From Tepidiforma bonchosmolovskayae (lineage in GTDB: Bacteria > Chloroflexota > Dehalococcoidia > Tepidiformales > Tepidiformaceae): a stretch of 64,000 bases of DNA. Of the stretch, positions 8,546-16,783 are shown one piece after another. How positions within the stretch are numbered: position 1 is the first letter of the stretch; every line of letters begins with the position of its first letter. The notes beneath the pieces were generated by a model. The model saw nothing but the letters and a program-made list of their open reading frames with translations. It was not told where the DNA came from and did no database searches. Made by a program: the position numbers and the translations under genes. The stretch covers positions 2,170,001-2,234,000 of the forward strand of contig NZ_CP042829.1 of the NCBI RefSeq assembly GCF_008838325.1, in the 5' to 3' direction.

Positions 8546-9106
8546 CTACTGCACCCGCTCGATGTACTGTCCGGTTTCGGTATTCACCCGGATCTTCGTC
8601 CCCGGCTCCACGAACAGCGGGACCTGCACCACGAGGCCGGTCTCGAGCGTCGCCGGCTTCGTGCCGCCGGTCGCCGTATCCCCCTTGAACCCCGGCTCCG
8701 TGTCGGTCACCAGCAGCTCCACCGTAATCGGCAGCTCAACGCCGATTACCTCGTCGCCGTAGAGCACCAGCTCGCAGGTGTCGTTCTCCTTCAGGTACTT
8801 CGCGGCGTCGCCCACCTTGTCTGCCGCCACCGGGATCTGCTCGAACGTCTCGGTGTTCATGAAGTAGAAGAACTCGCCGTCGTTGTAGAGATACTGCATC
8901 TCCCGGCGCTCGACCCGCGCCCGCTGGAACTTCGTCCCCGCCTGGAAGGTCTGCTCGATGATCGCCCCGCTCCGGACGTCCCGGAACTTGATGCGCACCT
9001 GCGCCGAACCGCGCCCCATCTTGATGTGCGCGTAGTCCAGGATTGAGTACAGCTTCCCGTCGAGCTCGATGGTCGCGCCCTTCTTCAGCTCTCCCGTCGA
9101 AATCAT
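8546..9106 (-). CDS. efp: Translation elongation factor P
   Basis: A 186-residue EF-P with the three beta-barrel domains of normal length; it rescues ribosomes stalled at polyproline. The loop that reaches the peptidyl-transferase centre is HIKMGRGSAQVR (residues 27-38), so the tip residue is Arg32 rather than the Lys found in the lysylated E. coli type, and the usual Pro before the Gly is Met. The ending EPGTKIRVNTETGQYIERVQ is typical. The ATG is 3 bp from the pepQ stop and has an AAGGGGA site upstream, so it belongs to the aroQ-pepQ-efp run. Confidence 0.97.
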   Translation of the reverse strand: MISTGELKKGATIELDGKLYSILDYAHIKMGRGSAQVRIKFRDVRSGAIIEQTFQAGTKFQRARVERREMQYLYNDGEFFYFMNTETFEQIPVAADKVGDAAKYLKENDTCELVLYGDEVIGVELPITVELLVTDTEPGFKGDTATGGTKPATLETGLVVQVPLFVEPGTKIRVNTETGQYIERVQ

Positions 9107-9109
9107 GCG

Positions 9110-10231
9110 TCAGTCCCCTTCGAATTCCAGTTTCGGTGCGTGGCTCAGGACGCGCGCGCGGCCATCCTCGAGCACGACGATATCTTCGATGCGCACCCCG
9201 CCCCAGCCGGGCAGGTAGATGCCGGGTTCAATGGTAAACACCATTCCCTCTTCGAGAACATGGTCCGATGACGGACCAAGATACGGGTCTTCGTGCACCG
9301 CCAGCCCGACGCCGTGCCCGAGCCCGTGCCCGAACTGCTCCCCGTAGCCCGCCTCCCGGATCACGCGGTGCGCCAGCTCGTGCGCATCCGAGCCCCGCAT
9401 CCCCGGCTCGACCCCGGCGATCGCCGCCGCCTGCGCTGCCCGCACCACCTCGTACACCTCGCGGAATCGCGCACCCGGCTCCCCCAGCACCACTGTGCGC
9501 GTCAGGTCCGAGCAGTAGCCGCGGTACCGCGCCCCCACGTCGATGACCACCGGCGCCCCCGCCGCGAACGGCTCCCGCCGCGGCTGCGCGTGCGGCAGGG
9601 CGCTCCACGGTCCGCCCGCAACGATGCTCGGGAACGAGACCCCGCTCCCGCCTTCCTCGCGAACGTACCACTCGAACCGCGCCGCCGCCTCGTCTTCGGT
9701 CATCCCCGGTTCCAGCTCGCCCGCGAGGCGCGCAAACGCCCGGTCTGCGATGCCGATTGCCGCCTCGAGCAATGCCAGCTCCTCGCGGTCCTTCACCCGC
9801 CGCAGCTCCTCCACCAGCCCGAACGCCGGGACCAGCTCCGGCCGGTCCTCCGCCGGGAGCGCGTCAACCATCTCGCTGAGCCCGAGGAACGCCGCGTAGG
9901 TCAGGTCGCGCGGCGAAACCCCGATGCGCTTCCCTGCCGCCCCGGCCTCCCCGACCAGCTCCCGCAGCCAGCCCTGCCGCGGCCCCAGCGCCCGCAGTAC
10001 CCGCACGCCGCGCCCGGCGGTCTCCTGCTCGGCCTGCTCCCAGTAACGCGAATCGACCGCCAGCACCGCTGCCGAGCGGGTCACCAGCAGCACCCCCGCC
10101 GACCCCGTGAAACCGCTCAGGTACGCCCGCGATTCCCAGCCCGGCCCTTCCTCGCCCGGTGCCGAAATCAGTAGCCCGTCGAGCCCTTCCCGCTCCAGCA
10201 GTGCCCGGAGCCGCTCCAGCCGTCCCGTCAC
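9110..10231 (-). CDS. pepQ: M24 metallopeptidase (Xaa-Pro dipeptidase/aminopeptidase type)
   Basis: A 373-residue creatinase-fold peptidase that removes residues next to proline. The N-terminal domain (~1-135) is followed by the pita-bread catalytic domain, where the metal ligands are visible: two Asp in VIDVGARYRGYCSDLTRTV, the His in GHGLGHGVGLAVHE, and the two Glu in FTIEPGIYLPGWGGVRIED. It starts at a GTG overlapping the aroQ stop by 4 bp and lies directly before efp. PepQ or PepP activity cannot be separated by eye; the aroQ-pepQ-efp linkage is common in bacteria. Confidence 0.92.
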   Translation of the reverse strand: MTGRLERLRALLEREGLDGLLISAPGEEGPGWESRAYLSGFTGSAGVLLVTRSAAVLAVDSRYWEQAEQETAGRGVRVLRALGPRQGWLRELVGEAGAAGKRIGVSPRDLTYAAFLGLSEMVDALPAEDRPELVPAFGLVEELRRVKDREELALLEAAIGIADRAFARLAGELEPGMTEDEAAARFEWYVREEGGSGVSFPSIVAGGPWSALPHAQPRREPFAAGAPVVIDVGARYRGYCSDLTRTVVLGEPGARFREVYEVVRAAQAAAIAGVEPGMRGSDAHELAHRVIREAGYGEQFGHGLGHGVGLAVHEDPYLGPSSDHVLEEGMVFTIEPGIYLPGWGGVRIEDIVVLEDGRARVLSHAPKLEFEGD

Positions 10232-10668
10232 GGCCGCCCCTCGAGGTAGTCAAGCAGGAGATTCGTGGCGACCCGGTAGCCCTCGCGCCCCAGCCCCGTC
10301 ACCTGCCCGATGCACACCCCTGCGATGAGCGACCGATGCCGGAACGCCTCCCGCCGGTGCGTATTCGAAAGGTGCACCTCCACGACCGGGAGCTGTACCG
10401 CCTCAATCGCGTCCCGCAGCGCAACTGAGGTGTGCGTCCATGCCCCCGCGTTCAGCACCACCCCGTCGACGACCCGGCGGTAGCTGTGGAGCGCGTCGAT
10501 CAGCGCCCCTTCGTGGTTCGACTGGAAGCAGAGGACCGCCGCGCCCCGGGCGTTCGCCACGCCGGCGACATCCGCTTCGATGTCCGCCAGCGTCGTCGTG
10601 CCGTAGACCTCGGGCCTCCGCTCGCCGAGCAGGTTCAGGTTCGGTCCATGGGCGAGGAGCAGCTGCAT
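10228..10668 (-). CDS. aroQ: Type II 3-dehydroquinate dehydratase
   Basis: A 146-residue AroQ catalysing the third shikimate-pathway step. The signature HGPNLNLLGERRPEVYG, with the catalytic Tyr at residue 22, is near the N-terminus, followed by FQSNHEGALIDALH, VVLNAGAWTHTSVALRDA and EVHLSNTHRREAFRHRS. The length matches the dodecameric type II enzymes. The other shikimate genes of the window (aroE, aroC, aroKB) lie about 14 kb away on the opposite strand. Confidence 0.97.
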   Translation of the reverse strand: MQLLLAHGPNLNLLGERRPEVYGTTTLADIEADVAGVANARGAAVLCFQSNHEGALIDALHSYRRVVDGVVLNAGAWTHTSVALRDAIEAVQLPVVEVHLSNTHRREAFRHRSLIAGVCIGQVTGLGREGYRVATNLLLDYLEGRP

Positions 10669-10702
10669 CTTCCCGCGATTGTCCGATGCCGGGCTCCCCC
10701 TG

Positions 10703-11680
10703 TCACCCCTCGCCGGCTGCCCTTCGCCGCCGCCGGCCGCTCTCGAGGCTCGCCTCGCCCAGCCGCTCCCAGGCCGAGCGCGTCAGCTCCGCCTGGAGCT
10801 GGCGGCTCACGTGGGTGTAGATCTGCGTCGTCGCCGCCGACGAATGGCCAAGCAGCTCCTGCACAATCCTGAGGTCCGCCCCGCCGTCCAGCAGGTGGGT
10901 CGCGAACGAGTGGCGCAGCAGGTGCGGGTGGACCTCCGCCGGGATGCCCGCCGCCACCGCATACCTTCGCACCAGCGCCTGCACGGAACGGGCGGTCAGC
11001 CTGCTGCCGAACCGGTTGAGGAACAGCGCTGCGCACCCCTGGCCGCGCTTCGCTCCTGCGGCGAGCGCGGGCCGTCCTTCGGCAAGGTACCGCTCCAGCG
11101 CCAGCATCGCCGGCTCCCCGAAGAGCACCAGCCGCTCCTTCGCGCCCTTGCCGTGGACGATTGCCGTCCCTTCCGCGAGGTTCACCTGCCCAAGGTCCAG
11201 CGCCACGAGCTCCGAGATGCGCAGCCCGCCGCCGTAGAGCAGCTCCATCATCGCCCGGTCGCGCAGCCCCTGCGGCGTGTCCGCGTCCGGTGCCGTCAGC
11301 AGCCGGTCCAGGGCCGCCGGGTCGAGCACCTTCGGCAGCCGCCGCGGCCGCTTCGGCATCGCCAGCCCGTGGAGCAGGTCCCGGTCCGTCGCACCTTCCC
11401 GCTGCAGGTACCGGTAGAACCCGTGCACCGTGCTCGTCCGCCGGGTCAGCGAGGCCGCGGCCATCCCGGTCTCCTTCAGCTCGCCGAGGTACTCCCGGAA
11501 CACCTGCCGCGAAATCGCCAGCGGCTCGAGTTCCCGCTCCCGGCACCACCGCAGGAACGCGCCGATATCGTTCCGGTAGTTCCGGATGGTGTACGCCGAC
11601 CGGCCGGCCACCGCACCCAGTTCGCGCAGGTACGCGTCGAGGAACGCTTCGGCCGTCTTATGCGGGGCAGGAGTTGGCAT
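10703..11680 (-). CDS. xerC: Tyrosine recombinase, XerC/XerD family
   Basis: A 325-residue recombinase. The N-terminal SAM-like DNA-binding domain (~5-100) includes AEAFLDAYLRELGAV and YTIRNYRNDIGAFLRW; the catalytic domain follows. Active-site residues are visible: Arg in LLYGGGLRISELVALD, a Lys region GKGAKERLV, His and Arg in HPHLLRHSFATH, His in LLGHSSAATT, and the nucleophile Tyr in QIYTHVS. Length and context (next to topA and dprA, no phage or integron genes) fit the chromosome dimer resolution recombinase. XerC versus XerD cannot be decided, and no partner gene is in the window. Confidence 0.9.
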   Translation of the reverse strand: MPTPAPHKTAEAFLDAYLRELGAVAGRSAYTIRNYRNDIGAFLRWCRERELEPLAISRQVFREYLGELKETGMAAASLTRRTSTVHGFYRYLQREGATDRDLLHGLAMPKRPRRLPKVLDPAALDRLLTAPDADTPQGLRDRAMMELLYGGGLRISELVALDLGQVNLAEGTAIVHGKGAKERLVLFGEPAMLALERYLAEGRPALAAGAKRGQGCAALFLNRFGSRLTARSVQALVRRYAVAAGIPAEVHPHLLRHSFATHLLDGGADLRIVQELLGHSSAATTQIYTHVSRQLQAELTRSAWERLGEASLESGRRRRRAAGEG

Positions 11681-11757
11681 AACGGCATGCTGAACCGTTA
11701 AGACCTCCCGCGCAACTCCTCCGTCGAGCTTCAGTGCAGCCCCCGCGGTGCGCTCCG

Positions 11758-14226
11758 TTAGCTCGCCTTGCGGGCCGCCGCATTGGCGCGGCGCTTCGCG
11801 AAGGCCGCCTTCCCGCGCGCGCTCCGCTCAAGCAGCTTCCGGTTCGCCTCCTCCCGGACCTCCGGCGAGCGGGGCGGGGTCATCTTCCCCGGCTCGAGGC
11901 TGTTCGTCGTATAGCTGCAGTTCGGGTAGTTCCAGCACGCGTAGAACGTCCCCCGCCGCGAGCTCTTCTCCACCAGCTGGCCCGTCTCCGGCTCTTCGGG
12001 ACACGGCACCCCCACCGGCACCCCGGCCCGGAAATCGCACGAACCGCCCGCGCGGTTCTCACACTCGACGTAGGCGCCGAACCGGCCTGTCTTCTTCAGC
12101 AGCTTCCCGCCGTCCTTCGGGCACCGGTAAGGGATCTCCTCCGGCGCGCTCGCCTTCACGGGCTTGCCGTCGGGACCCATCGGCAGCGTGAACGTGCACT
12201 CCGGGTAGCGCGGGCAGCCGAAGAACTTCCCGTTCCGGCCCCACTTGATCACGAGATTCGCCTGCCCGCATCCCTCGCAGAGGATGTCGGTCTGCTGCTG
12301 CTCCTTCTCCGCCTCGGCCTCCGCCCGCTCAAGCTCCGCCTTGAACTCCGGCCAGAACTCCCGCAGCACCTCCATCCAGTCCCGCTCGCCCGAGGCAACC
12401 TCGTCGAGCTCCTCCTCCATCTCGCCGGTGAACGGCACGTCCACGTACTTCTTCATGTGCTGCTCGAGCAGGTCGTGCACGATGAAGCCCAGCTCCTGCG
12501 GAACCAGCTGGCGCCCCTCCTTCCGCACGTACTCCCGCTTGAGCACCGTCTGGACGATGCTCGCATACGTGCTCGGCCGCCCGATGCCCAGCTCCTCCAG
12601 GGCGCGCACCAGCGACGCCTCTGTGTAGCGGGGCGGCGGCTGGGTCTCGTGCCGCTTCGCCTCCACAGCCCGCCGCTCGAGCGCTTCCCCGGCCGCCATT
12701 TCTGGCAGCGCATCCACCACCTGCTCGCCGTCCTCGTCCGTCTCCGCCGCTTCGGCGCCGTAGACCTTGAGGTGGCCCTCGAACACCAGCGTGCTCGCGT
12801 TTGCACGGAACGAACCGGCGGGCGCACCCTCGGCCTTCGCCGCAATATCAACCGTCACCGTCCTGTAAACGGCGTCCGTCATCTGGCTGGCCATGAACCG
12901 CCGCCAGATCAGGTCGTACACCTTCAGCTGCTCGGCGCTCAGCGACCTCCGCAGCTCCTCCGGGCGAAGCGCCGGGTTTGTCGGCCGAATGGCCTCGTGC
13001 GCCTCCTGCGCCCCGCGCGCCCGGGTCCGGTACGCCCGCGGCTTCTCCGGCACGAAGTCCGCTCCCCACGTCTCCCGGATGAACGCCCGCGCCTGCTGCT
13101 GGGCCACCGGCGAAACCGCCACCGAATCGGTGCGCATGTACGTAATCAGGCCGGGCATCCCGTTGACGCCTTCGTACAGCTCCTGCGCCACGCTCATCGC
13201 CCGCGCCGTGCTCATCCCCAGCCGGTTCACCGCTGCCTGCTGGAAGGTGCTGGTCGTGAACGGCGGCGCCGGCGCCACCTTCCGCTGCCCCTGCTTGACC
13301 GCCTCGACCGTAAACGTCGCCCGGCGGAACCCCTCCACCAGCCGATTCGCCGTTGCTTCGTCCGGGATAGCCGGGCCCGCCGGGCCGAACTCCGGCCGGA
13401 TCTTCGCGCCCTTCTTCATCCCCTCGAAGGCAACCAGCCCGGCCGTGAACGCCCGCCCGTCCTTCTCGAGCTCCGCGTCAATCGTCCAGTACTCCACCGG
13501 CACGAACGACTGGATCTCCCGCTCCCGCTTCACGATCAGCCCGAGCGCCACGCTCTGCACCCGCCCCGCGCTCGCGCCGCGGCTCACCTTCTTCTGCACG
13601 AACCACGTCAGCGGGTAGCCGATCAGCCGGTCGAGCACCCGCCGCGCCTGCTGGGCATCCACGAGGTGCATGTCGAGCTTCCCGGGCTCCCGCCGGCCGT
13701 GCTCCGCCGAAGCCGGCGCCTGCCCCAGCGCCTCCGCAAATGCCGCCTCGATCGCCGGGCGCGTAATCTCGTGGAACACCACCCGGGTCACCTTCTCGTC
13801 CGGGATGCCCGCCGCCTCTTTGATGTGCCAGGCGATCGCCTCGCCCTCCCGGTCGGGGTCCGTGCTCAGGAACACCCGTTCCGCCCGCTTCGCCGCCTCG
13901 GCGATCTCCCTGATGACCTCCGCCTTGTCGACCCGCGCGTTCCGGTCCTTCACCACCACGTACTTCGGGCGGAAATCCAGCTGCTCCACGTTCTCGACGC
14001 CGTAGCCGTAGGTCGGCAGGTCCCGAACGTGCCCCAGCGATGCAATCACCTCGTAATCGCTGCCGAGGATGCTCTGGAGCGTCCGCGCCTTCGTCGGGGA
14101 CTCCACCACCACGAGGTAGCGCGGGCCCTTCCGGCCGCGCGCCGGCGCCGCGGCGCTCCCGCCTTCCAGGGCCGGTGCCTCCGCGTCCGTCTTCCGCCGT
14201 CGTCGCGTTGCTGTCGCTGTCGCCAC
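11758..14226 (-). CDS. topA: DNA topoisomerase I
   Basis: An 822-residue type IA topoisomerase that relaxes negative supercoils. The Toprim domain comes first (LVVVESPTKARTLQSIL, then LSTDPDREGEAIAWHI with the acidic metal site); the catalytic Tyr is in GLITYMRTDSVAVS at about residue 363. Three C-terminal four-Cys zinc modules follow (CEGCGQANLV..., CPKDGGKLL..., CPEEPETGQL...) and a basic tail. I chose the GTG at 14226 because a good promoter lies inside the alternative 27-codon extension starting at 14307, and AGGCGAG precedes this GTG. Confidence 0.95.
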   Translation of the reverse strand: MATATATRRRRKTDAEAPALEGGSAAAPARGRKGPRYLVVVESPTKARTLQSILGSDYEVIASLGHVRDLPTYGYGVENVEQLDFRPKYVVVKDRNARVDKAEVIREIAEAAKRAERVFLSTDPDREGEAIAWHIKEAAGIPDEKVTRVVFHEITRPAIEAAFAEALGQAPASAEHGRREPGKLDMHLVDAQQARRVLDRLIGYPLTWFVQKKVSRGASAGRVQSVALGLIVKREREIQSFVPVEYWTIDAELEKDGRAFTAGLVAFEGMKKGAKIRPEFGPAGPAIPDEATANRLVEGFRRATFTVEAVKQGQRKVAPAPPFTTSTFQQAAVNRLGMSTARAMSVAQELYEGVNGMPGLITYMRTDSVAVSPVAQQQARAFIRETWGADFVPEKPRAYRTRARGAQEAHEAIRPTNPALRPEELRRSLSAEQLKVYDLIWRRFMASQMTDAVYRTVTVDIAAKAEGAPAGSFRANASTLVFEGHLKVYGAEAAETDEDGEQVVDALPEMAAGEALERRAVEAKRHETQPPPRYTEASLVRALEELGIGRPSTYASIVQTVLKREYVRKEGRQLVPQELGFIVHDLLEQHMKKYVDVPFTGEMEEELDEVASGERDWMEVLREFWPEFKAELERAEAEAEKEQQQTDILCEGCGQANLVIKWGRNGKFFGCPRYPECTFTLPMGPDGKPVKASAPEEIPYRCPKDGGKLLKKTGRFGAYVECENRAGGSCDFRAGVPVGVPCPEEPETGQLVEKSSRRGTFYACWNYPNCSYTTNSLEPGKMTPPRSPEVREEANRKLLERSARGKAAFAKRRANAAARKAS

Positions 14227-14273
14227 GTTGAACTCGCCTGTTCCCCTCGATTCCCGGTCTGCCGGGACTTTCC

Positions 14274-14303
14274 AAGGTAGAGACGCCGTCGCCCCTCTGT
14301 CCA
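14274..14303 (-). promoter_or_regulatory. Promoter of topA
   Basis: On the minus strand TGGACA (14298-14303) and TACCTT (14274-14279) are separated by 18 bp, a fair sigma-70-type match. Initiation would fall near 14267, giving a leader of about 40 nt before the GTG at 14226. Confidence 0.5.
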
Positions 14304-14345
14304 GCACGGGGCTTGACGCGCTGTTTTCTCGAAACGTCGGCTGCC

Positions 14346-15470
14346 TCAGGCGATGGCGTAGGTCATCGGCCCCGCCTGCCGAACGAGCCCGTCGATTTCC
14401 AGGAGGGCAAGCGCCCCCGAAACCTCAGCCGCCGGCCGCCCGAGCGCCCGGACCAGCTCATCGATGTGCAGCGGACCGGCGGCCAGCAGCTGCAGGATCG
14501 GGTCGTCGCTCGCTGCCGCCGCGGCCCGGGCTACCTGCGCCGCCTGGGCGGCCGGCGCCGCCGCGCCGGGCAGCGGCAGCTGGGCGCCGGCATGGAGCAG
14601 GTTCAGCTCCTCCGCCAGCTGCTCCGGCCTGGCCACCAGCTTCGCCGTGTTCTCGCGAATCAGCTGGTTCGTCCCCGCGCTCTGCAGCGAGAAAATGCTC
14701 CCCGGCACCGCAAAGACGTCCCGCCCCTGCTCGAACGCCCAGTTCGCTGTGTGAAGCGCGCCGCTTCCCTCCCCCGCCTCCACCACCAGCACCGCCCGCG
14801 CCAGCCCCGAAAGAATCCGGTTCCGCCGCGGGAAGAAATCCCGCCGCGCCGGCGTCCCGAGCGGGTACTCGCTCACCAGGCACCCGTTCTCCGCGATCCG
14901 CTCCGCCAGCCCGGCGTTCTCGCGCGGGTACACCTGGTCTACCCCGCCGGCCAGCACCGCCACCGTGGGCGCCCCGTGCTCGAGCGCCACCCGGTGCGCA
15001 ATCGCATCGACTCCGCGCGCCAGCCCGCTGATGATTGCCACTCCCAGCTCCGCGAGCGCCGCACAGAACGTCTCCGCCGCCTGGCGCCCGTACGGGGTCA
15101 CGCTCCGCGTCCCGACCACCGCCACCGCATGGGCGAACTCCGGCCCCGCATTCCCCCGCACCACCAGCACCGGGGGGCTCTGCGGGATCTCCCGGAGCCG
15201 CTGCGGATACTCCGCGTCGCGCCAGGTCAGCGCGCGGGCGCCGGCCCGCTCCAGCTTTCGCAGCTCCTCCTCTGCATCGAACGACGCCTTGACCCGGGCC
15301 ACGCTCCGGACATACGGCTCGTCGATGCCGGCCGCCTTCAGTTCCCCCGGCGGCGCGTTCCACGCCTCGGCAATCGACCCGAACTTCGCGATCAGCAGCG
15401 CAAAGCTCGTCGTTCCCAGCCCGGCCCGCCGCAGCGCCAGCCAGTACGGCAGCTCATCGCCCTCGCCCAT
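14346..15470 (-). CDS. dprA: DNA-processing protein DprA (Smf)
   Basis: A 374-residue DprA that loads RecA on incoming single strands during natural transformation. The Rossmann-like core has VVGTRSVTPYGRQAAETF, ISGLARGVDAIAHRVAL, VAVLAGGVDQVYPREN, SEYPLGTPARRDFFPRRNRI and VLVVEAGEGSGALHTANWA, all diagnostic. An N-terminal helical domain precedes it, and a C-terminal winged-helix domain (~310-374, ILQLLAAGPLHIDELVRALG) follows. Its presence suggests at least ancestral competence. topA lies directly downstream, as in many bacteria. TAGGAT lies 9 nt before the ATG and may serve a near-leaderless promoter. Confidence 0.95.
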   Translation of the reverse strand: MGEGDELPYWLALRRAGLGTTSFALLIAKFGSIAEAWNAPPGELKAAGIDEPYVRSVARVKASFDAEEELRKLERAGARALTWRDAEYPQRLREIPQSPPVLVVRGNAGPEFAHAVAVVGTRSVTPYGRQAAETFCAALAELGVAIISGLARGVDAIAHRVALEHGAPTVAVLAGGVDQVYPRENAGLAERIAENGCLVSEYPLGTPARRDFFPRRNRILSGLARAVLVVEAGEGSGALHTANWAFEQGRDVFAVPGSIFSLQSAGTNQLIRENTAKLVARPEQLAEELNLLHAGAQLPLPGAAAPAAQAAQVARAAAAASDDPILQLLAAGPLHIDELVRALGRPAAEVSGALALLEIDGLVRQAGPMTYAIA

Positions 15471-15496
15471 GACCCGCGGATCCTAGCAGGCCAGCC

Positions 15497-16765
15497 TCAG
15501 TTCGCCGCAACTTCCTCCGGCTCGCGGGAGCGCTGGCGCGAAATCCGCAGCCGCCGCACCCGCCGGCCCGACATGCTCAGCACCCGCAGCGTCAGCCCGT
15601 CCACCTCCACTTCGTCGCCCACCGCCGGGAGCCGCCCGAGGTGGTGGATCAGGAACCCGCCGATCGTGTCGAAATCCTCCGACTCCACCTCAACGCCGAA
15701 CAGCTCCCGCAGGGCATCAGTACTGGTGCTCGCATCGAGCACCACCTCGTCCGGCGAAATCACCTCGACCGCCGGCCGCGCGACGTCGTACTCGTCCTCG
15801 ATCTCCCCCACGATCTCCTCGAGCAGGTCCTCGATCGTCACAATGCCGGCCGTCCCGCCATACTCGTCAACCACAATTGCCATGTGGGTCCGGCGCGCCT
15901 GCATCTCCGTCAGCAGCTCGTCGAGCCGTTTCGACTCGGGGATGAAGTACGCCTCGCGCACCAGCTCGCGGATCGGCCGGTCCTTGCCCCCGTCGGCCAT
16001 CGCCCGGAGCAGGTCCTTGGCATACACGATGCCGACGATGTCGTCGATGCTCTCCCGGTACACCGGCACCCGGCTGAACCCCCGCTCCGTCACGACCGCT
16101 GCCACCTCCCCGACCGTCGCCGTGATGTCCACCGCGGCGACGTCGATGCGCGGCACCATGATCTCCCGCGCCGTCTTGTCCTCCAGCGCGATCACGCCGC
16201 GGATCATCCGCCGCTCCTGCTCCTCCACACCCCCCTGGGCCTCCTCCCGCTCCACGAGCGCGAGGATGTCCGTTTCCGGCTCCGGCGTGACCAGCCGGAT
16301 CGACCGCGCCGCCAGCGCCGCCGGCAGGCCGAGCACAAAGGCCGGCACCGCAAATGCCCGCCGGGTCGCCACCGCCACACCCGAGAGCTTGAGCGCCGCG
16401 TACTCCGGCGCGCGGGCCACCACCATCCCGACAGCCATCTGCACCATCGCCATGCACGCCCCGCCGGCCATCCCGAAGCCGACCGCCCCCCGGAAGGGGC
16501 CATACCGCTCAGCCCCAAGGTAGGCCAGCAGCGAAATCACCAGCGACGCGACGAGTACCCGCGCGGCCGTAATGGTGCCGAGGTACCTCCCCGGCTGTTC
16601 GACCGTGGTCGCAATGCGCTGCGCCTGCCGGTTGCCCCGCGCAGCCAGCGCGCGGATACGGACATCATTCGCCCGCTCGAGCGCGGCCTCCGCCGCTGCG
16701 ATGGCAGCCAGCGCTGCCGTTCCCGCGATGACGACCACGACCGAAAGCAAACTGGAAGGTTCCAT
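15497..16765 (-). CDS. CNNM/CorC-type membrane protein with CBS pair
   Basis: A 422-residue HlyC/CorC-family protein. An N-terminal DUF21 membrane domain (~1-200) contains hydrophobic segments such as SVVVVIAGTAALAAIAAAEA and VLVASLVISLLAYLG. Two CBS motifs follow (~215-340, with MVPRIDVAAVDI, RVPVYRESIDDIVGIVYAKD and MAIVVDEYGGTAGIVTIEDLLEEIVGEI), then a C-terminal CorC/HlyC domain (IGGFLIHHLGRLPAVGDEVE). Relatives export Mg2+ or Co2+; this substrate is inferred only. A GGAGGAG ribosome site precedes the ATG and glmU ends 18 bp upstream, so it is the second gene of the glmU transcript. Confidence 0.9.
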   Translation of the reverse strand: MEPSSLLSVVVVIAGTAALAAIAAAEAALERANDVRIRALAARGNRQAQRIATTVEQPGRYLGTITAARVLVASLVISLLAYLGAERYGPFRGAVGFGMAGGACMAMVQMAVGMVVARAPEYAALKLSGVAVATRRAFAVPAFVLGLPAALAARSIRLVTPEPETDILALVEREEAQGGVEEQERRMIRGVIALEDKTAREIMVPRIDVAAVDITATVGEVAAVVTERGFSRVPVYRESIDDIVGIVYAKDLLRAMADGGKDRPIRELVREAYFIPESKRLDELLTEMQARRTHMAIVVDEYGGTAGIVTIEDLLEEIVGEIEDEYDVARPAVEVISPDEVVLDASTSTDALRELFGVEVESEDFDTIGGFLIHHLGRLPAVGDEVEVDGLTLRVLSMSGRRVRRLRISRQRSREPEEVAAN

Positions 16766-16783
16766 GGATGGCTCCTCCGCCCC

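Noticed and set aside
11681-11757. Short inverted AACGG/CCGTT repeat near the xerC start
   Set aside because: Only 5 bp per arm and not placed at a promoter I could identify; likely chance.
14227-14307. N-terminal extension of topA from a GTG at 14307
   Set aside because: A TGGACA-18-TACCTT promoter lies within these codons and the extension has no conserved motif; the GTG at 14226 is preferred, though not proved.
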